64,000 bases of DNA from Tepidamorphaceae bacterium (GTDB lineage Bacteria > Pseudomonadota > Alphaproteobacteria > Rhizobiales > JAKSCL01): assembly GCA_028289445.1 (NCBI GenBank), contig JANQPO010000017.1, positions 667,537-731,536 on the forward strand. The letters are read 5' to 3'. The notes below the pieces were generated by a model, which did no database searches, was not told the DNA's origin, and saw nothing but the letters and a program-made list of their open reading frames with translations. This document shows, piece by piece, positions 53,778 to 62,742 of the stretch. The translations under genes and the position numbers were made by a program. Positions within the stretch are counted from its first letter, which is position 1. Each line of letters begins with the position of its first letter.

Positions 53778-54315
53778 GTCTATTCATCCGATAGTTCGAT
53801 AGGCTGTGTCGCTTTTTCGATTTATGAAAGATCCCCAGACTATCGCTTCTGATAGATATTTCAAGGTTTGTGTGGCTAGTGTGATTTGCTATACTCTCCC
53901 TTGATTTTATTTATCTTGTTGGTATCTGCATTGGTTGGCTAGCGCCGCGTCTGGTGGGTTGCGTTGTGTGGCAGCAAGCCTTTCAGTCCGAACGCCGCCC
54001 GACTGTTCTAGTCCGCACAAGCCGACGCAACGTCGGTCCTAGCCGAATGCGCTGGTGCCGCATCGCTTCGCGTCAATGCGCGAGGGCTTAATTCCCCTCA
54101 GCAACTGACTGATGATCTCCAATTCGATGGCTGCAAAAAGAGACCAAGCCGTCGAGAGTGCACACATTCTAGCAGTCGCCGAGGGACCATGATGCAATAA
54201 CCATCAGGTCGTGACCGAAAATGACGCGCAATCCAGCAAATCAAGTTGTGTTATAGTTGTATCTGACCGCTTGATTCGCTCGCGGCCATGAAGACGTGCA
54301 GTTAATCAGGAGCGA
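53778..54315. other. Intergenic region, 538 bases
   Basis: No convincing gene. The first 150 bases share the AT-rich composition of the bestrophin-like gene; from about 53940 normal GC returns. A small 6-bp hairpin (ccgacg-caa-cgtcgg) is at 54022-54036. No tRNA, integrase or clear direct repeats are visible that would mark an insertion boundary. Confidence 0.5.
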
Positions 54316-55749
54316 TTGGCCGAATTGAAGTCGATTACATCTGCCGATTTGAAGCATTTGCAGCGCATCGTTGTTGCGCTCTGTGTAATCTCCGTATTTG
54401 TCTTCATCGTCGAAGAAATTTACATGTTGTCGAAGTTGGGAGACAGCTTCGTCGCGCACTTTGTCGCGGACCTTGCGGTTTTCTCCTTGGTTTTCCTGAT
54501 CTTCGCCATAACGTTATATGTGTGCCGTCATTACCGTGTGACGGCCGCCAGGAGCAGCAAAATTGTGTCCTGGGAGCGCAGTATGATCAAAACGCTCATG
54601 GAAGCGTGGCCCGATCTTGTGTTCATCAAAGACCCCGACTCTCGCTTCATCGCCGCCAATGATGCGACGGCCGAGATGATGGGCGCTGAATCCGCTCAAG
54701 ACCTTATCGGAAAGAGCGATCACGACTTCTTTCCAAAGGAGATGGCGGACGAGTTCCGCGCCACCGAAGCGGAGGTCATCGAAACCGGACAGCCCATTGT
54801 AAGCCTGCAAGAACGCGTTGCGAGCTACGGCGGCAAGGCGGCTTGGCTTTCGACCACGAAGCTGCCGATCCGGCTGAATGACGAGATCGTCGGGATCGTC
54901 GGCGTCAATCGCAACATCACCGAGCAAAAGCGCTTGGAGGCGATGCTGGAGCAGCATCGCGACCACCTGAACGATCTGGTCGCCGAGCGAACGCAAGAGC
55001 TTGAAGGCGAGAAGCTAAAGCTTGAACAAGCGCTGTCCAAGGAGAAGGAACTTTCGACGCTCCAACGACAGTTCGTGTCCACGGTGTCACATGAATTCAG
55101 GACGCCGTTGGCGGTGATCGACGCGAACGCTTATCGCATGGAGCGCAAGATCGGCCGCGGTGTTGAAGGGACGGAATTGCTTTCAGGTGTCTCCACGATC
55201 CGGTCGAGCGTCGTTCACTTGACGGATTTGATGGAGGGCATGCTGACGGCCTCTCGGATCGAGGCAGGCACGATTGAGGTCAAGCCCGAGTGCTGCGATA
55301 TCAAAGCGCTGATCCACGACGTGGTCGGTATGCAGAGACAAGTAACGCGCGGCCGCAACATCGTCGTCGATGTCGATCCGCTTCCCGACAGCGTCGTTTG
55401 CGATCCAAGGCTCATGCGCCATGTCCTTTCAAACCTCCTTTCCAATGCGATCAAGTTCTCAACCGAAGCCACCACCGTTTGGTTGAATGGCCGAATGGCG
55501 GATGATGCGATCGAACTCAGCGTGAAAGATGAAGGCGTCGGTATCCCGAAGACGGAGATGGCGCGGTTGTTTGAGCGATTTTTCCGCGCAAGCACATCGG
55601 AAGGGATTCAGGGAACCGGGATCGGCCTGCACCTCGTGAAACAAATTGTCGAGCTTCACGGCGGTACGATTTCGGCCTCCAGTGCCCCGGGCGAGGGATC
55701 TACCTTTATTATCCAGCTGCCGGCAGATCCTGCGGCAAAGCGGGAATAG
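54316..55749 (+). CDS. PAS domain sensor histidine kinase
   Basis: 477 residues; the start is probably TTG 54316, five bases after AGGAG. Two membrane helices (18-40, 50-70) have almost no periplasmic loop. A PAS domain (100-205) has DLVFIKDPDSRFIAANDATAEMMG and the IVGIVGVNRNITEQKR end, then a coiled coil and HisKA with VSHEFRTPL (His259). The ATPase domain contains N-box SNLLSNAIKFS, DEGVGIP, and GTGIGLHLVKQ. It is a complete sensor kinase and the probable partner of the receiver-PilZ protein 121 bases downstream. Confidence 0.94.
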   Translation: MAELKSITSADLKHLQRIVVALCVISVFVFIVEEIYMLSKLGDSFVAHFVADLAVFSLVFLIFAITLYVCRHYRVTAARSSKIVSWERSMIKTLMEAWPDLVFIKDPDSRFIAANDATAEMMGAESAQDLIGKSDHDFFPKEMADEFRATEAEVIETGQPIVSLQERVASYGGKAAWLSTTKLPIRLNDEIVGIVGVNRNITEQKRLEAMLEQHRDHLNDLVAERTQELEGEKLKLEQALSKEKELSTLQRQFVSTVSHEFRTPLAVIDANAYRMERKIGRGVEGTELLSGVSTIRSSVVHLTDLMEGMLTASRIEAGTIEVKPECCDIKALIHDVVGMQRQVTRGRNIVVDVDPLPDSVVCDPRLMRHVLSNLLSNAIKFSTEATTVWLNGRMADDAIELSVKDEGVGIPKTEMARLFERFFRASTSEGIQGTGIGLHLVKQIVELHGGTISASSAPGEGSTFIIQLPADPAAKRE

Positions 55750-55870
55750 GCAAGCCCGTTCACGGCAAGACAATCTGGTGCCAGTGCTTGCAGGGGCGGC
55801 GCGCTGTCAATGATCCGTCAACCGCGCCAAGTAGACGAAATATTAACCGATCACATTAGAGATTTAAGAT

Positions 55871-56599
55871 ATGAGCTACCAATCGAAAATACTCGTTGTG
55901 GAAGATCAAGTTGACCTTAGGTCAATTATTACCGAGGAATTGCTCGAACACGGGTATCTTGTTGACGAGGCGGAGAATGGTCAGCAAGGATTGTCGCGAA
56001 TAAGCGAGTATGCTCCCGATCTAATTATTTCCGATATCAATATGCCGATCCTTGATGGCTACGGTATGTTGAATGAACTTAGATCAAGCGATAGTGCATC
56101 GAACGATACACCGTTTATTTTCCTATCGGCCCTGACAGATAAGTCGAATGTGCTCTCAGGATTGGAATATGGTGCGGACGATTACGTTACGAAACCCATC
56201 GATTTCGACATTTTGCTGGCGAAAATCGAAGCCCGCCTTCGCCAGGTCTCCAAGATCACGAAGCGGCACAATCACGAACTGATCCAGCTTTGCAAGGCGC
56301 TGGGTGTTGAAGACCCGGTCTCGCACGCCGAAACGCAATCTCCGGCGGATGACGGCACGGAACGCCGCAAGTCACCCAGGCATAAGATGTCCGTGCCCGC
56401 GGTTGTGCAAAGCGGGAAGTATGCGACGCCCTGCACCATTGTTGATGGTAGTCGGGAAGGATGTCGCATTTGGTGCGAGAACCTGGAGTTTCTCTCCGAC
56501 CTCGTGGAATTGAGACCCAAAGGGGTGTCTGAGCCAATGCGCGGTCGCCTAGTCTGGCGCAACGAAGAAAAGAAGTTCGCGGGAATCGAATTTTCTTAG
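55871..56599 (+). CDS. Response regulator with receiver and PilZ domains
   Basis: 242 residues. Receiver (1-125): acidic pair Glu11-Asp12, phospho-acceptor Asp55 in SDINMP, Ser86 at the switch, Lys108 in VTKPIDF. After a linker, a PilZ domain (165-242) keeps both c-di-GMP motifs: RKSPR at 166-170 and DGSREG at 192-197. The protein thus joins phosphorylation to c-di-GMP binding. The first third of the gene is more AT-rich than the rest. It is downstream of a histidine kinase on the same strand. Confidence 0.93.
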   Translation: MSYQSKILVVEDQVDLRSIITEELLEHGYLVDEAENGQQGLSRISEYAPDLIISDINMPILDGYGMLNELRSSDSASNDTPFIFLSALTDKSNVLSGLEYGADDYVTKPIDFDILLAKIEARLRQVSKITKRHNHELIQLCKALGVEDPVSHAETQSPADDGTERRKSPRHKMSVPAVVQSGKYATPCTIVDGSREGCRIWCENLEFLSDLVELRPKGVSEPMRGRLVWRNEEKKFAGIEFS

Positions 56600-56675
56600 T
56601 CCAAGGTTCTTAGAAACTCAGGTCGACCTCGCGATCGGCACCAGCGGTTGCGAGGCGGCATACACGGACCGTGCA

Positions 56676-57128
56676 TCAGCGTGTCGATGGGCCCTGTGTG
56701 AACGCAATGCTTGGGTCGGACGAGTGCTTCACATCGTCGCTGAGAATGTCGACCCAGCCATGTTTGCGGTGTTCGTAGACGGAAAATCGCGGCGATGGAA
56801 ACTCGGGATCGGCAAAGGCGCCAACGGGTACCGCGACGACACCAGGCCATCCCTCGATGACATAGGCCAGCGTTGAACCGCATTTCGGGCAGAACCGGTA
56901 AGTGGCGCGGTGGCCACTGTCGGCTATCCGTTCCCAAACCGCAAACTCGCCCGATACGGTGACCTGGTCCTCCGGCCAGCGTGCTTGTGTCGCAAAGGCG
57001 CTTCCGCTCCTTCTCTGACACGCCAGGCAATGGCAGACGGAAACGCGGACCGGTTCACCAACGCACTCCGCCTTAAGCTGCCCGCATCGGCAGGTCGCGA
57101 CGCGGGTGCTTGTTCTTGTGTCGTCCAT
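56676..57128 (-). CDS. GFA family protein (glutathione-dependent formaldehyde-activating-like)
   Basis: 150 residues from the ATG at 57128 (a TTG at 57134 is also in frame). Zinc-binding cysteines are in TCRCGQLKAEC, SVCHCLACQRRSG and RFCPKCGS, the family signature. Formaldehyde-glutathione adduct formation is proven only for a few members; most have unknown reactions. It converges on the receiver-PilZ gene and is divergent from the LysM protein gene. Confidence 0.93.
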   Translation of the reverse strand: MDDTRTSTRVATCRCGQLKAECVGEPVRVSVCHCLACQRRSGSAFATQARWPEDQVTVSGEFAVWERIADSGHRATYRFCPKCGSTLAYVIEGWPGVVAVPVGAFADPEFPSPRFSVYEHRKHGWVDILSDDVKHSSDPSIAFTQGPSTR

Positions 57129-57320
57129 GCTCAACTCGCTTAATTGGGATAAGGGACACAGTGCAGATTACTGGAAGGCACGCCGACGCCAAACTTGAGG
57201 TGCCGATGACGTTTCCGCCTCGTTGCGTTCCGCATGGAACCGGTCTGTCATTCATCTCACGTCGGTGTCGTCATCCTGTGCTATCGTTTGCTCGGGCTGG
57301 GTAGGTGAGGAGAATTCGCC

Positions 57321-57809
57321 ATGGCCGTGACACTCGATATCCAGCAACCTCAGCCGTTTGATCTCGTCGACCATACCATCCTAATCGCCGGCAACGCCGT
57401 CGCGTTTGAAGGCACGTTATCTATCCGCGTTTCGGAAGGTCACGACGAATACGCGTCCTTCACGCAGGTCGGGGCGTTGGCGCTCCGGCAATTCCAGGGA
57501 TCGATCACGATCCCAGAGGACAATACCTTCAAGCTTACACGGCTGTTTCTGACGCTGGCCGACGACACCGGCAACGAGGACGGTCCAAAGGTGATCATCC
57601 CGGTCTTGTTTGGTCCGAAGATTCTACCGGGTTACGGCGGCTACCGGCCCTATATCGTGAAGCCGGGTGACAATCTGACCAAGATCGCGCAGTCGGAGTA
57701 CGGCAATGATGATTTTCAGCCGATCTTCCAGGCGAACCAGCACATCATCAACGATCCGAATCTGATCTTCCCGGGTCAAGTGCTACGCATTCCGCGCAAT
57801 GACGTGTAG
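57321..57809 (+). CDS. LysM domain protein with Gmad2-like immunoglobulin domain
   Basis: 162 residues. No signal peptide is visible. Residues 8-95 (PFDLVDHTILIAGNAVAFEGTLSIRV, ALRQFQGSITIP) resemble the Gmad2 beta-sandwich found in spore germination and other envelope proteins. Residues 111-157 are a LysM module: YIVKPGDNLTKIAQSEYG then IINDPNLIFPGQVLRIP. The combination suggests a peptidoglycan- or glycan-binding role, but without a leader it is unclear how it leaves the cell. Start follows GAGGAG. Confidence 0.85.
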   Translation: MAVTLDIQQPQPFDLVDHTILIAGNAVAFEGTLSIRVSEGHDEYASFTQVGALALRQFQGSITIPEDNTFKLTRLFLTLADDTGNEDGPKVIIPVLFGPKILPGYGGYRPYIVKPGDNLTKIAQSEYGNDDFQPIFQANQHIINDPNLIFPGQVLRIPRNDV

Positions 57810-57824
57810 GGGCTCAGAGGATCG

Positions 57825-58778
57825 CTATTCCGCCAACAACTCAACCTCGCGGTCGATCCCGGCTTCGACGTTGAAGGTCTTGTTGTAGATCTCGTCGTCG
57901 TGTCGGGCGATCGCCTCGTACTCGCCTTCGGCAAGCACATAGGTGGGGAAGGCACCGATGGTTTCCGTCACGGTGTCGCCGCCGGGCGTCAAAACGTTCC
58001 ACTGGGTGTTGGCAAGGGCTTCGCCGCCCGATTCCGTCACGAGCTTCAATGTGACGCTGGCCGCGCGATGCATAACTGTTGCATCGGTGATCTTGCCGGC
58101 CTCGACTTTGACGTCGGCTCGTACGATGGCGTTGGCGTCGCCGTAGTGGCTGACGATGTGATAGGTGCCGGCCGTGAGCCTGATCAGCTTGCCGACGTCA
58201 TTCGTCTCCGCGATGAACTTACGGTCGCCGTAATCATCCTGCTCCGACGAGTAGATTGAGAATGTGACGTCTTCGACACTGGATCGGGCGCCGCGACCGA
58301 GGTCGGCCCAAATCCGCAAGCCACCGGCGTCCAGGTTGAGCGTCTCCGAAACATCGCTGTCGATGAGCGCCACGCTTCGCGTCGCCTGCGCGCGTCCATA
58401 GGCGGCATGCACGATGTAGGAGCCCGACGTTAGACGAATGCTCGGCCGAGCATCTTCCGACTTTACAATGAGCGGGTATTGTCCCGCTTGGTTTGGCTTG
58501 GCCGAATAAACCCGCCACACAAGACCGAAGGTGATCGGCTCGCCCTCCTCAACCAGTGTCGCGGAGAGCTGGAGTGTCGGTTCTATACCCGGCCGCAACT
58601 CAATCGGCTTACCCGCGTCAGCCTCGCTTGGGGCAAGTTGCACTGGAGCGGTGGCATCGTCGCTTTGGGCACGAGCCGGTGCGGCTGCAATGAGCGCTGC
58701 CGCAACGCCCAGCCAGAGCGCGCGCGCCCAGGACTTGCGAACAGGCCCATTCTTATGCCTCCTAGCCACAGCCGACAT
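57825..58778 (-). CDS. Exported protein with three beta-sandwich-like repeats
   Basis: 317 residues from the ATG at 58778 (GGGAG nine bases upstream; the ATG at 58787 touches it). Signal peptide ends APARAQ. Three similar units follow: 116-150 (LTSGSYIVHAAYGRA), 201-236 (LTAGTYHIVSHYGDANAIV) and 282-316 (LAEGEYEAIARHDDEIY), each continuing to a V-x-V-x-AG-type end. Each resembles a PEGA or carboxypeptidase regulatory-like Ig fold. Function is unknown. It is divergent, by 33 bases, from a flavin reductase gene and converges on the LysM gene. Confidence 0.75.
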   Translation of the reverse strand: MSAVARRHKNGPVRKSWARALWLGVAAALIAAAPARAQSDDATAPVQLAPSEADAGKPIELRPGIEPTLQLSATLVEEGEPITFGLVWRVYSAKPNQAGQYPLIVKSEDARPSIRLTSGSYIVHAAYGRAQATRSVALIDSDVSETLNLDAGGLRIWADLGRGARSSVEDVTFSIYSSEQDDYGDRKFIAETNDVGKLIRLTAGTYHIVSHYGDANAIVRADVKVEAGKITDATVMHRAASVTLKLVTESGGEALANTQWNVLTPGGDTVTETIGAFPTYVLAEGEYEAIARHDDEIYNKTFNVEAGIDREVELLAE

Positions 58779-58811
58779 TCGACTCATCTCCCAACAAAGG
58801 CATCTGCCCCC

Positions 58812-59414
58812 ATGTACTACGATGCGATCGTTAACGATCACGGTCTGCCACACGATCCCTTCAAGGCACTGGTCGCGCCAAGGCCTATCGGTTGGATCTC
58901 AAGCCTTGCCGCCGATGGCGCCGTCAATCTGGCGCCCTATAGTTTTTTCAACGCGTTGTCGAACCGGCCAAACATCGTCATGTTCGCGTCCAATGTCTAC
59001 AAGGATAGTGTGCGCAATGTCGATGAAACGGGCGAATTCGTCTGCAACATGGCGACATATGCGCTGCGTGAGCCGATGAACGCCACGAGCGCGCCTGTTG
59101 GTCCCGATGTCAACGAGTTCGAAATCGCCGGTCTGACGCCGGCGCCGTGCCGCGCTGTCAAACCGCCGCGCGTTGCGGAAAGTCCGGCGGCCTTGGAGTG
59201 CAGACACCTCCAAACGATCGAACTCAATGACCTTAACGGGCAAAGCGTCGGCAGTTGGGTCGTGCTCGGCCAAGTCGTCGGCATTCATATCGACGACGAA
59301 GTGATTGTCGACGGCGCGGTCGACGTGACGCGGTACAAACCGCTCGCTCGGCTGGGCTACACGGATTATGTGGCTGTCGATACCGTGTTTTCGATTGCGA
59401 GGCCCTCAGCCTAA
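58812..59414 (+). CDS. Flavin reductase family protein
   Basis: 200 residues from the ATG at 58812; the frame is open far upstream, but inside the divergent gene. The FMN-binding split-barrel is seen in LVAPRPIGWISSLAADGAVNLAPYSFFNALSNRPNIVMFAS and GEFVCNMATYALREPMNATSAPVGPDVNEFEIAGL. This subgroup resembles FMN-binding proteins with NADH:flavin oxidoreductase activity. It is different from the RutF-like protein at 11926. Partner unknown. Confidence 0.9.
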   Translation: MYYDAIVNDHGLPHDPFKALVAPRPIGWISSLAADGAVNLAPYSFFNALSNRPNIVMFASNVYKDSVRNVDETGEFVCNMATYALREPMNATSAPVGPDVNEFEIAGLTPAPCRAVKPPRVAESPAALECRHLQTIELNDLNGQSVGSWVVLGQVVGIHIDDEVIVDGAVDVTRYKPLARLGYTDYVAVDTVFSIARPSA

Positions 59415-59428
59415 GTCCGAGGGCGAGT

Positions 59429-59456
59429 GGTGTGAAGGCCTCGCGACCTTCACACC
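59429..59456. terminator. Bidirectional hairpin between flavin reductase and fasciclin genes
   Basis: Perfect 10-bp stem ggtgtgaagg/ccttcacacc with an 8-base loop between two convergent genes. No T-run on either strand, so strength as a terminator is uncertain. Confidence 0.55.
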
Positions 59457-59464
59457 GATGCGCC

Positions 59465-59950
59465 TCAGCTGTCCGGCAGCATCACCTTGTCGATGACATG
59501 GATGATGCCGTTATCAGCCTGGATGTCGGCTGCAACGACATTGGCCTGGTCGACGGTTACGCCCGACGACGACTTGGTGACGGCCAACAGGCGGTCGCCT
59601 TCGCCCTTGATCGTCTTGACGTGAATCGTCCGGCCGGGAAGCTGGTTCGACGCCAGCTCGCGCGGCAGTACATGATAGCTAAGTACCGCGATGAGTTGGT
59701 CCTTGTTCTCAGGCTTCAGAAGCGTGTCGACCGTGCCGGCAGGCAGCGCCGCAAACGCATCGTCAGTCGGGGCAAACACGGTGAGATTTTCGCCGGTCGC
59801 CAACGCATCGGCCAGACCGGCGGCCTTGGCCGCGGTCAAAAGTGTGTTGAACGTGCCAGCACCCTGAGCAACTTCGACGATGTTGTCGGCGGACGCAGCG
59901 GTTGCCGACAGGGCGAGCGCCAGGGTGGCGCCAAGAGCGATCTTGCGCAT
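59465..59950 (-). CDS. Fasciclin domain-containing exported protein
   Basis: 161 residues. Signal peptide MRKIALGATLALALSATAASA. One fasciclin (FAS1) domain follows: GTFNTLLTAAKAAGLADAL, NLTVFAPTDDAFAALPAGTVD and NGIIHVIDKVMLP, the three conserved segments. FAS1 proteins act in adhesion or surface structure; bacterial single-domain forms are secreted or periplasmic. It is monocistronic. Confidence 0.94.
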   Translation of the reverse strand: MRKIALGATLALALSATAASADNIVEVAQGAGTFNTLLTAAKAAGLADALATGENLTVFAPTDDAFAALPAGTVDTLLKPENKDQLIAVLSYHVLPRELASNQLPGRTIHVKTIKGEGDRLLAVTKSSSGVTVDQANVVAADIQADNGIIHVIDKVMLPDS

Positions 59951-60082
59951 AACTTTCCTCCAATGGATGTCTGTCCGCCCCCTGGGGCGGTCCGTAACGG
60001 ACGCGTGTGCGCACGTTATCTGCTTTACGGTCAGCTTCAGGGCTGGATTAGCGGAGCGACAGTTTAATCGGCCCTGCGACGT

Positions 60083-60952
60083 TCACGAATTCGCGAGCCT
60101 TGCCAGTGTGCGTTCGGCCTGGCGCAGATGCGGCCGGTCGATCATTCGCCCGTCCAGCGAGATGACGCCGACGCCCGGCGCCGCCTCGAATGCCTCGACG
60201 ATTCGCTTCGCCTCGGCGATAGTTTCGGACGATGGGGTGAAGACGTCATTGATGACGGCCACCTGATCCGGGTGGATCGCTAGCTTGCCGTCGAATCCAT
60301 CGCGGCGCGCTTCGGCCGCTTCCTCGGCGAGGCCGTCGAGATTGCGGAAATCGGTGAAGACCGTATCGATGGCCAACACATCTGCAGCCCGTGCGCCGGC
60401 AAGGCACAACGTGCGGGCGAGGCGGTAAGGGTCAGCATAGGTGCCGTCGTCCCGCCGGTTGGTCTCAGCACCCAAGTCCGCCGATAGATCCTCCGCGCCC
60501 CAGGCCATTGCGGAAAGCCGTGGGCTCGATCCCGCATAGGTACCCAACTCGAATAAAGACCCAGCCGTCTCGGTCGCCACGATCGCGATCGCTGTCGCGC
60601 CGTCGTCGATGCCGGCTTCGGCCTCTGCGACTTTGAGATAGTGGTCGAGCTTGACGACGTCGGCCCCGCCGCCACTCTTCGGCAGCATCACACCGGTCGG
60701 GGCATGCGGGATCACGGCGGCCAGATCGGCATCCAACAGGTCCGTATCGAACGCATTGATGCGAACAAAGACAGTTGCGGACTTCGCCAATGCACCGTCT
60801 TGAAGCGCGGCCGCGGTGATTTCGCGTGCCGCAGCCTTGCGATCGATCGCAACGGCGTCCTCCAGGTCGATGATGACGATATCCGCCCCGGCGGAGGCAG
60901 CCTTTTCGAGCTTGCGCTCGCTGTCGCCTGGAACGAAGAGCCAAGATCGCAT
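60083..60952 (-). CDS. CoA ester lyase (HpcH/HpaI aldolase, CitE-like)
   Basis: 289 residues. RSWLFVPGDSERKLEKAASAGADIVIIDLEDAV and the second acidic site in MAWGAEDLSADLGAETNRRDDGTY are the CitE/malyl-CoA lyase signatures; GKLAIHPDQVAVINDVFTPS is the conserved C-terminal part. Substrates in this family include malyl-CoA, citramalyl-CoA and beta-methylmalyl-CoA. It abuts the MaoC gene stop (60953), so the two act together on CoA thioesters. Confidence 0.92.
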   Translation of the reverse strand: MRSWLFVPGDSERKLEKAASAGADIVIIDLEDAVAIDRKAAAREITAAALQDGALAKSATVFVRINAFDTDLLDADLAAVIPHAPTGVMLPKSGGGADVVKLDHYLKVAEAEAGIDDGATAIAIVATETAGSLFELGTYAGSSPRLSAMAWGAEDLSADLGAETNRRDDGTYADPYRLARTLCLAGARAADVLAIDTVFTDFRNLDGLAEEAAEARRDGFDGKLAIHPDQVAVINDVFTPSSETIAEAKRIVEAFEAAPGVGVISLDGRMIDRPHLRQAERTLARLANS

Positions 60953-61420
60953 CTAGGCGTCGTCCCCACTTGGCTTTTTGCGCATGAAGGCCTGCCGTCG
61001 GCAGATCGCCACCAGATCGTCCGTCTGCTTGAAGGCCTTGTGCTCGAACTCAACGATCCCGGCGTCGGGCCGCGAGTTGCTCTCGCGCTTGGAAATGACC
61101 TCGGTCGTCACGTGCACGGTGTCGCCATGAAAGAGCGGTTTCGGGAAGCGGACTTCGGTCATTCCGAGATTGGCGATCGTCGTGCCGAGCGTGGTGTCGT
61201 TGACGGAGATGCCGATCATCAGACCCAGCGTGAACAACGAATTGACCAAGGGCTGCCCAAACTCGGTCTTCTCCGCGCAAAAATGAAAGTCGATATGCAG
61301 CGGCTGCGGATTGTGGGTCATGGTCGAAAAGAGGACGTTGTCCATCTCCGTGACCGTCCGGCGGATAGGGTGGTCAAAGACCTGACCAATCTCGAATTCT
61401 TCGTAGTACTGCCCCTGCAT
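60953..61420 (-). CDS. MaoC family dehydratase
   Basis: 155 residues from the ATG at 61420 after GGGAGGTGG; upstream in-frame codons are not needed. Hot-dog fold: GQVFDHPIRRTVTEMDNVLF, HNPQPLHIDFHFCAEKTEFGQPLVNSLFT with the Asp-His hydratase pair, and LGMTEVRFPKPLFHGDTVHVTTEV. It hydrates or dehydrates an enoyl-CoA, probably the product or substrate of the CoA ester lyase next to it. The single-domain size is smaller than mesaconyl-CoA hydratase. Confidence 0.92.
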   Translation of the reverse strand: MQGQYYEEFEIGQVFDHPIRRTVTEMDNVLFSTMTHNPQPLHIDFHFCAEKTEFGQPLVNSLFTLGLMIGISVNDTTLGTTIANLGMTEVRFPKPLFHGDTVHVTTEVISKRESNSRPDAGIVEFEHKAFKQTDDLVAICRRQAFMRKKPSGDDA

Positions 61421-61497
61421 GGCCACCTCCCGCTTAACGTCGCATTTACCATAATCGCAATAGCGTTCTAACCTCTTGGGCACAATACGGGCGCGCA

Positions 61498-62622
61498 ATG
61501 GGGTTCTTCTCCGCAGTCGAGGGCAACGCGCAGGTCACAACGGCGCTTAAACGGGCGAGCCGGTCGACGGGTACCGCCTTCGACTATCTGTTTCGCACGG
61601 CGATGCGTGAAAGCAGCATGAACCCCAAGGCCAAGGCGCGCACGTCAAGCGCTGCCGGTCTCTTTCAGTTCATCGAGAGCACCTGGCTCCAAACGGTCAA
61701 GGAGTCTGGGGCCAAGCACGGCCTGAAGAAATACGCCGACCAGATCACCAAGACGCGCGACGGGCGCTACGTTGTATCCGACCCGGCTGCGCGAAAGGAA
61801 ATCCTCTCGCTGCGATTCGATCCGCGAACTGCGGCTGTCATGGCTGGCGCGCTGACGGAGCGCAATGGCGACTTCCTGGAAAGCCGCATCGGTCGCGACG
61901 CGACCGAATCTGAACTCTACATGGCCCATTTCATGGGTGCTCGTGGCGCGGGCAGGCTTATCGAGCTGACCGAATCATCGCCTGACGCCCGCGCCGACCG
62001 CTTCTTTCCCAAGGAGGCGCGCGCCAACAAGCCGATTTTCTACAAGAAGGGCGGTCGCCCGCGCACCATCCGCGAAGTCTATGCCCAGCTAGGATCCCAC
62101 CACGGCGCCGATGCCGCGCCGGCACCCATGCCCGCGAAGCGCCCGGCGCCGGTCAAGGCCGACACACGGGTTGCTTCCATTCAGGAGGCTGCAAAGCCGG
62201 AACGGGTTGATCAACCCATCTTCGATCTCCTCGGCTTCTTCAGGCGCCGTGATGATGCGCCCGAGGCCGCAAAGCAGGGTGAGACTCTCTTCGACGATTT
62301 CTATGCGGACGCTGGCGAGCAACGCGGCGCTCCGCGCTTTCTGGCAGGCTTTTGGAACACCGATGGGCCGCAAATCCCCGATTCGGTGTCTGCCGCCCTT
62401 CGGTCGACCGGATCGGTGTCGGGCGTAGCTGCTTCTGAAGACGCATCGGTCCCAGTGCCGCAGCCGCGCCCTGACAGCGCAACAAGCGTCACGACGAAGC
62501 CCGTCGCACCTGTCGAAGCCGTCCTATCGCAGTGGATGGAATCGGCAGCCAAGGGCGCCGTCGGCCGCCCGCTCGATCTTGCCGAAGCCGCCCGTCTTTA
62601 CGGCGGCTCATCACATCGTTAG
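61498..62622 (+). CDS. Lytic transglycosylase-like (SLT fold) protein
   Basis: 374 residues. AMRESSMNPKAKARTSSAAGLFQF near residue 40 is a transglycosylase SLT core with the catalytic glutamate, followed by DPRTAAVMAGALTERNGDFLE and YMAHFMGARGAGRLI. No signal peptide is visible, and the second half (about 190-374) is low-complexity, proline- and alanine-rich. Such proteins are common in rhizobia and may need flagellar or other export. It is followed by the MFS gene. Confidence 0.85.
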   Translation: MGFFSAVEGNAQVTTALKRASRSTGTAFDYLFRTAMRESSMNPKAKARTSSAAGLFQFIESTWLQTVKESGAKHGLKKYADQITKTRDGRYVVSDPAARKEILSLRFDPRTAAVMAGALTERNGDFLESRIGRDATESELYMAHFMGARGAGRLIELTESSPDARADRFFPKEARANKPIFYKKGGRPRTIREVYAQLGSHHGADAAPAPMPAKRPAPVKADTRVASIQEAAKPERVDQPIFDLLGFFRRRDDAPEAAKQGETLFDDFYADAGEQRGAPRFLAGFWNTDGPQIPDSVSAALRSTGSVSGVAASEDASVPVPQPRPDSATSVTTKPVAPVEAVLSQWMESAAKGAVGRPLDLAEAARLYGGSSHR

Positions 62623-62742
62623 CCCGACCTCATTTTTCGCTTTACAGACCCCCAGATTTTGCCGCAGCGTGGAGATCGCTTCGGGCGCTGATATCTGAGT
62701 CGCGGCGCACCGGCTGGCCCACTCGTCTGGTGAGATACCGCG

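Noticed and set aside
54041..54169. 42-codon minus-strand frame in the gap before the histidine kinase
   Set aside because: Starts at a plain ATG without a ribosome-binding site and shows no family resemblance. A transposase remnant was considered but nothing supports it.
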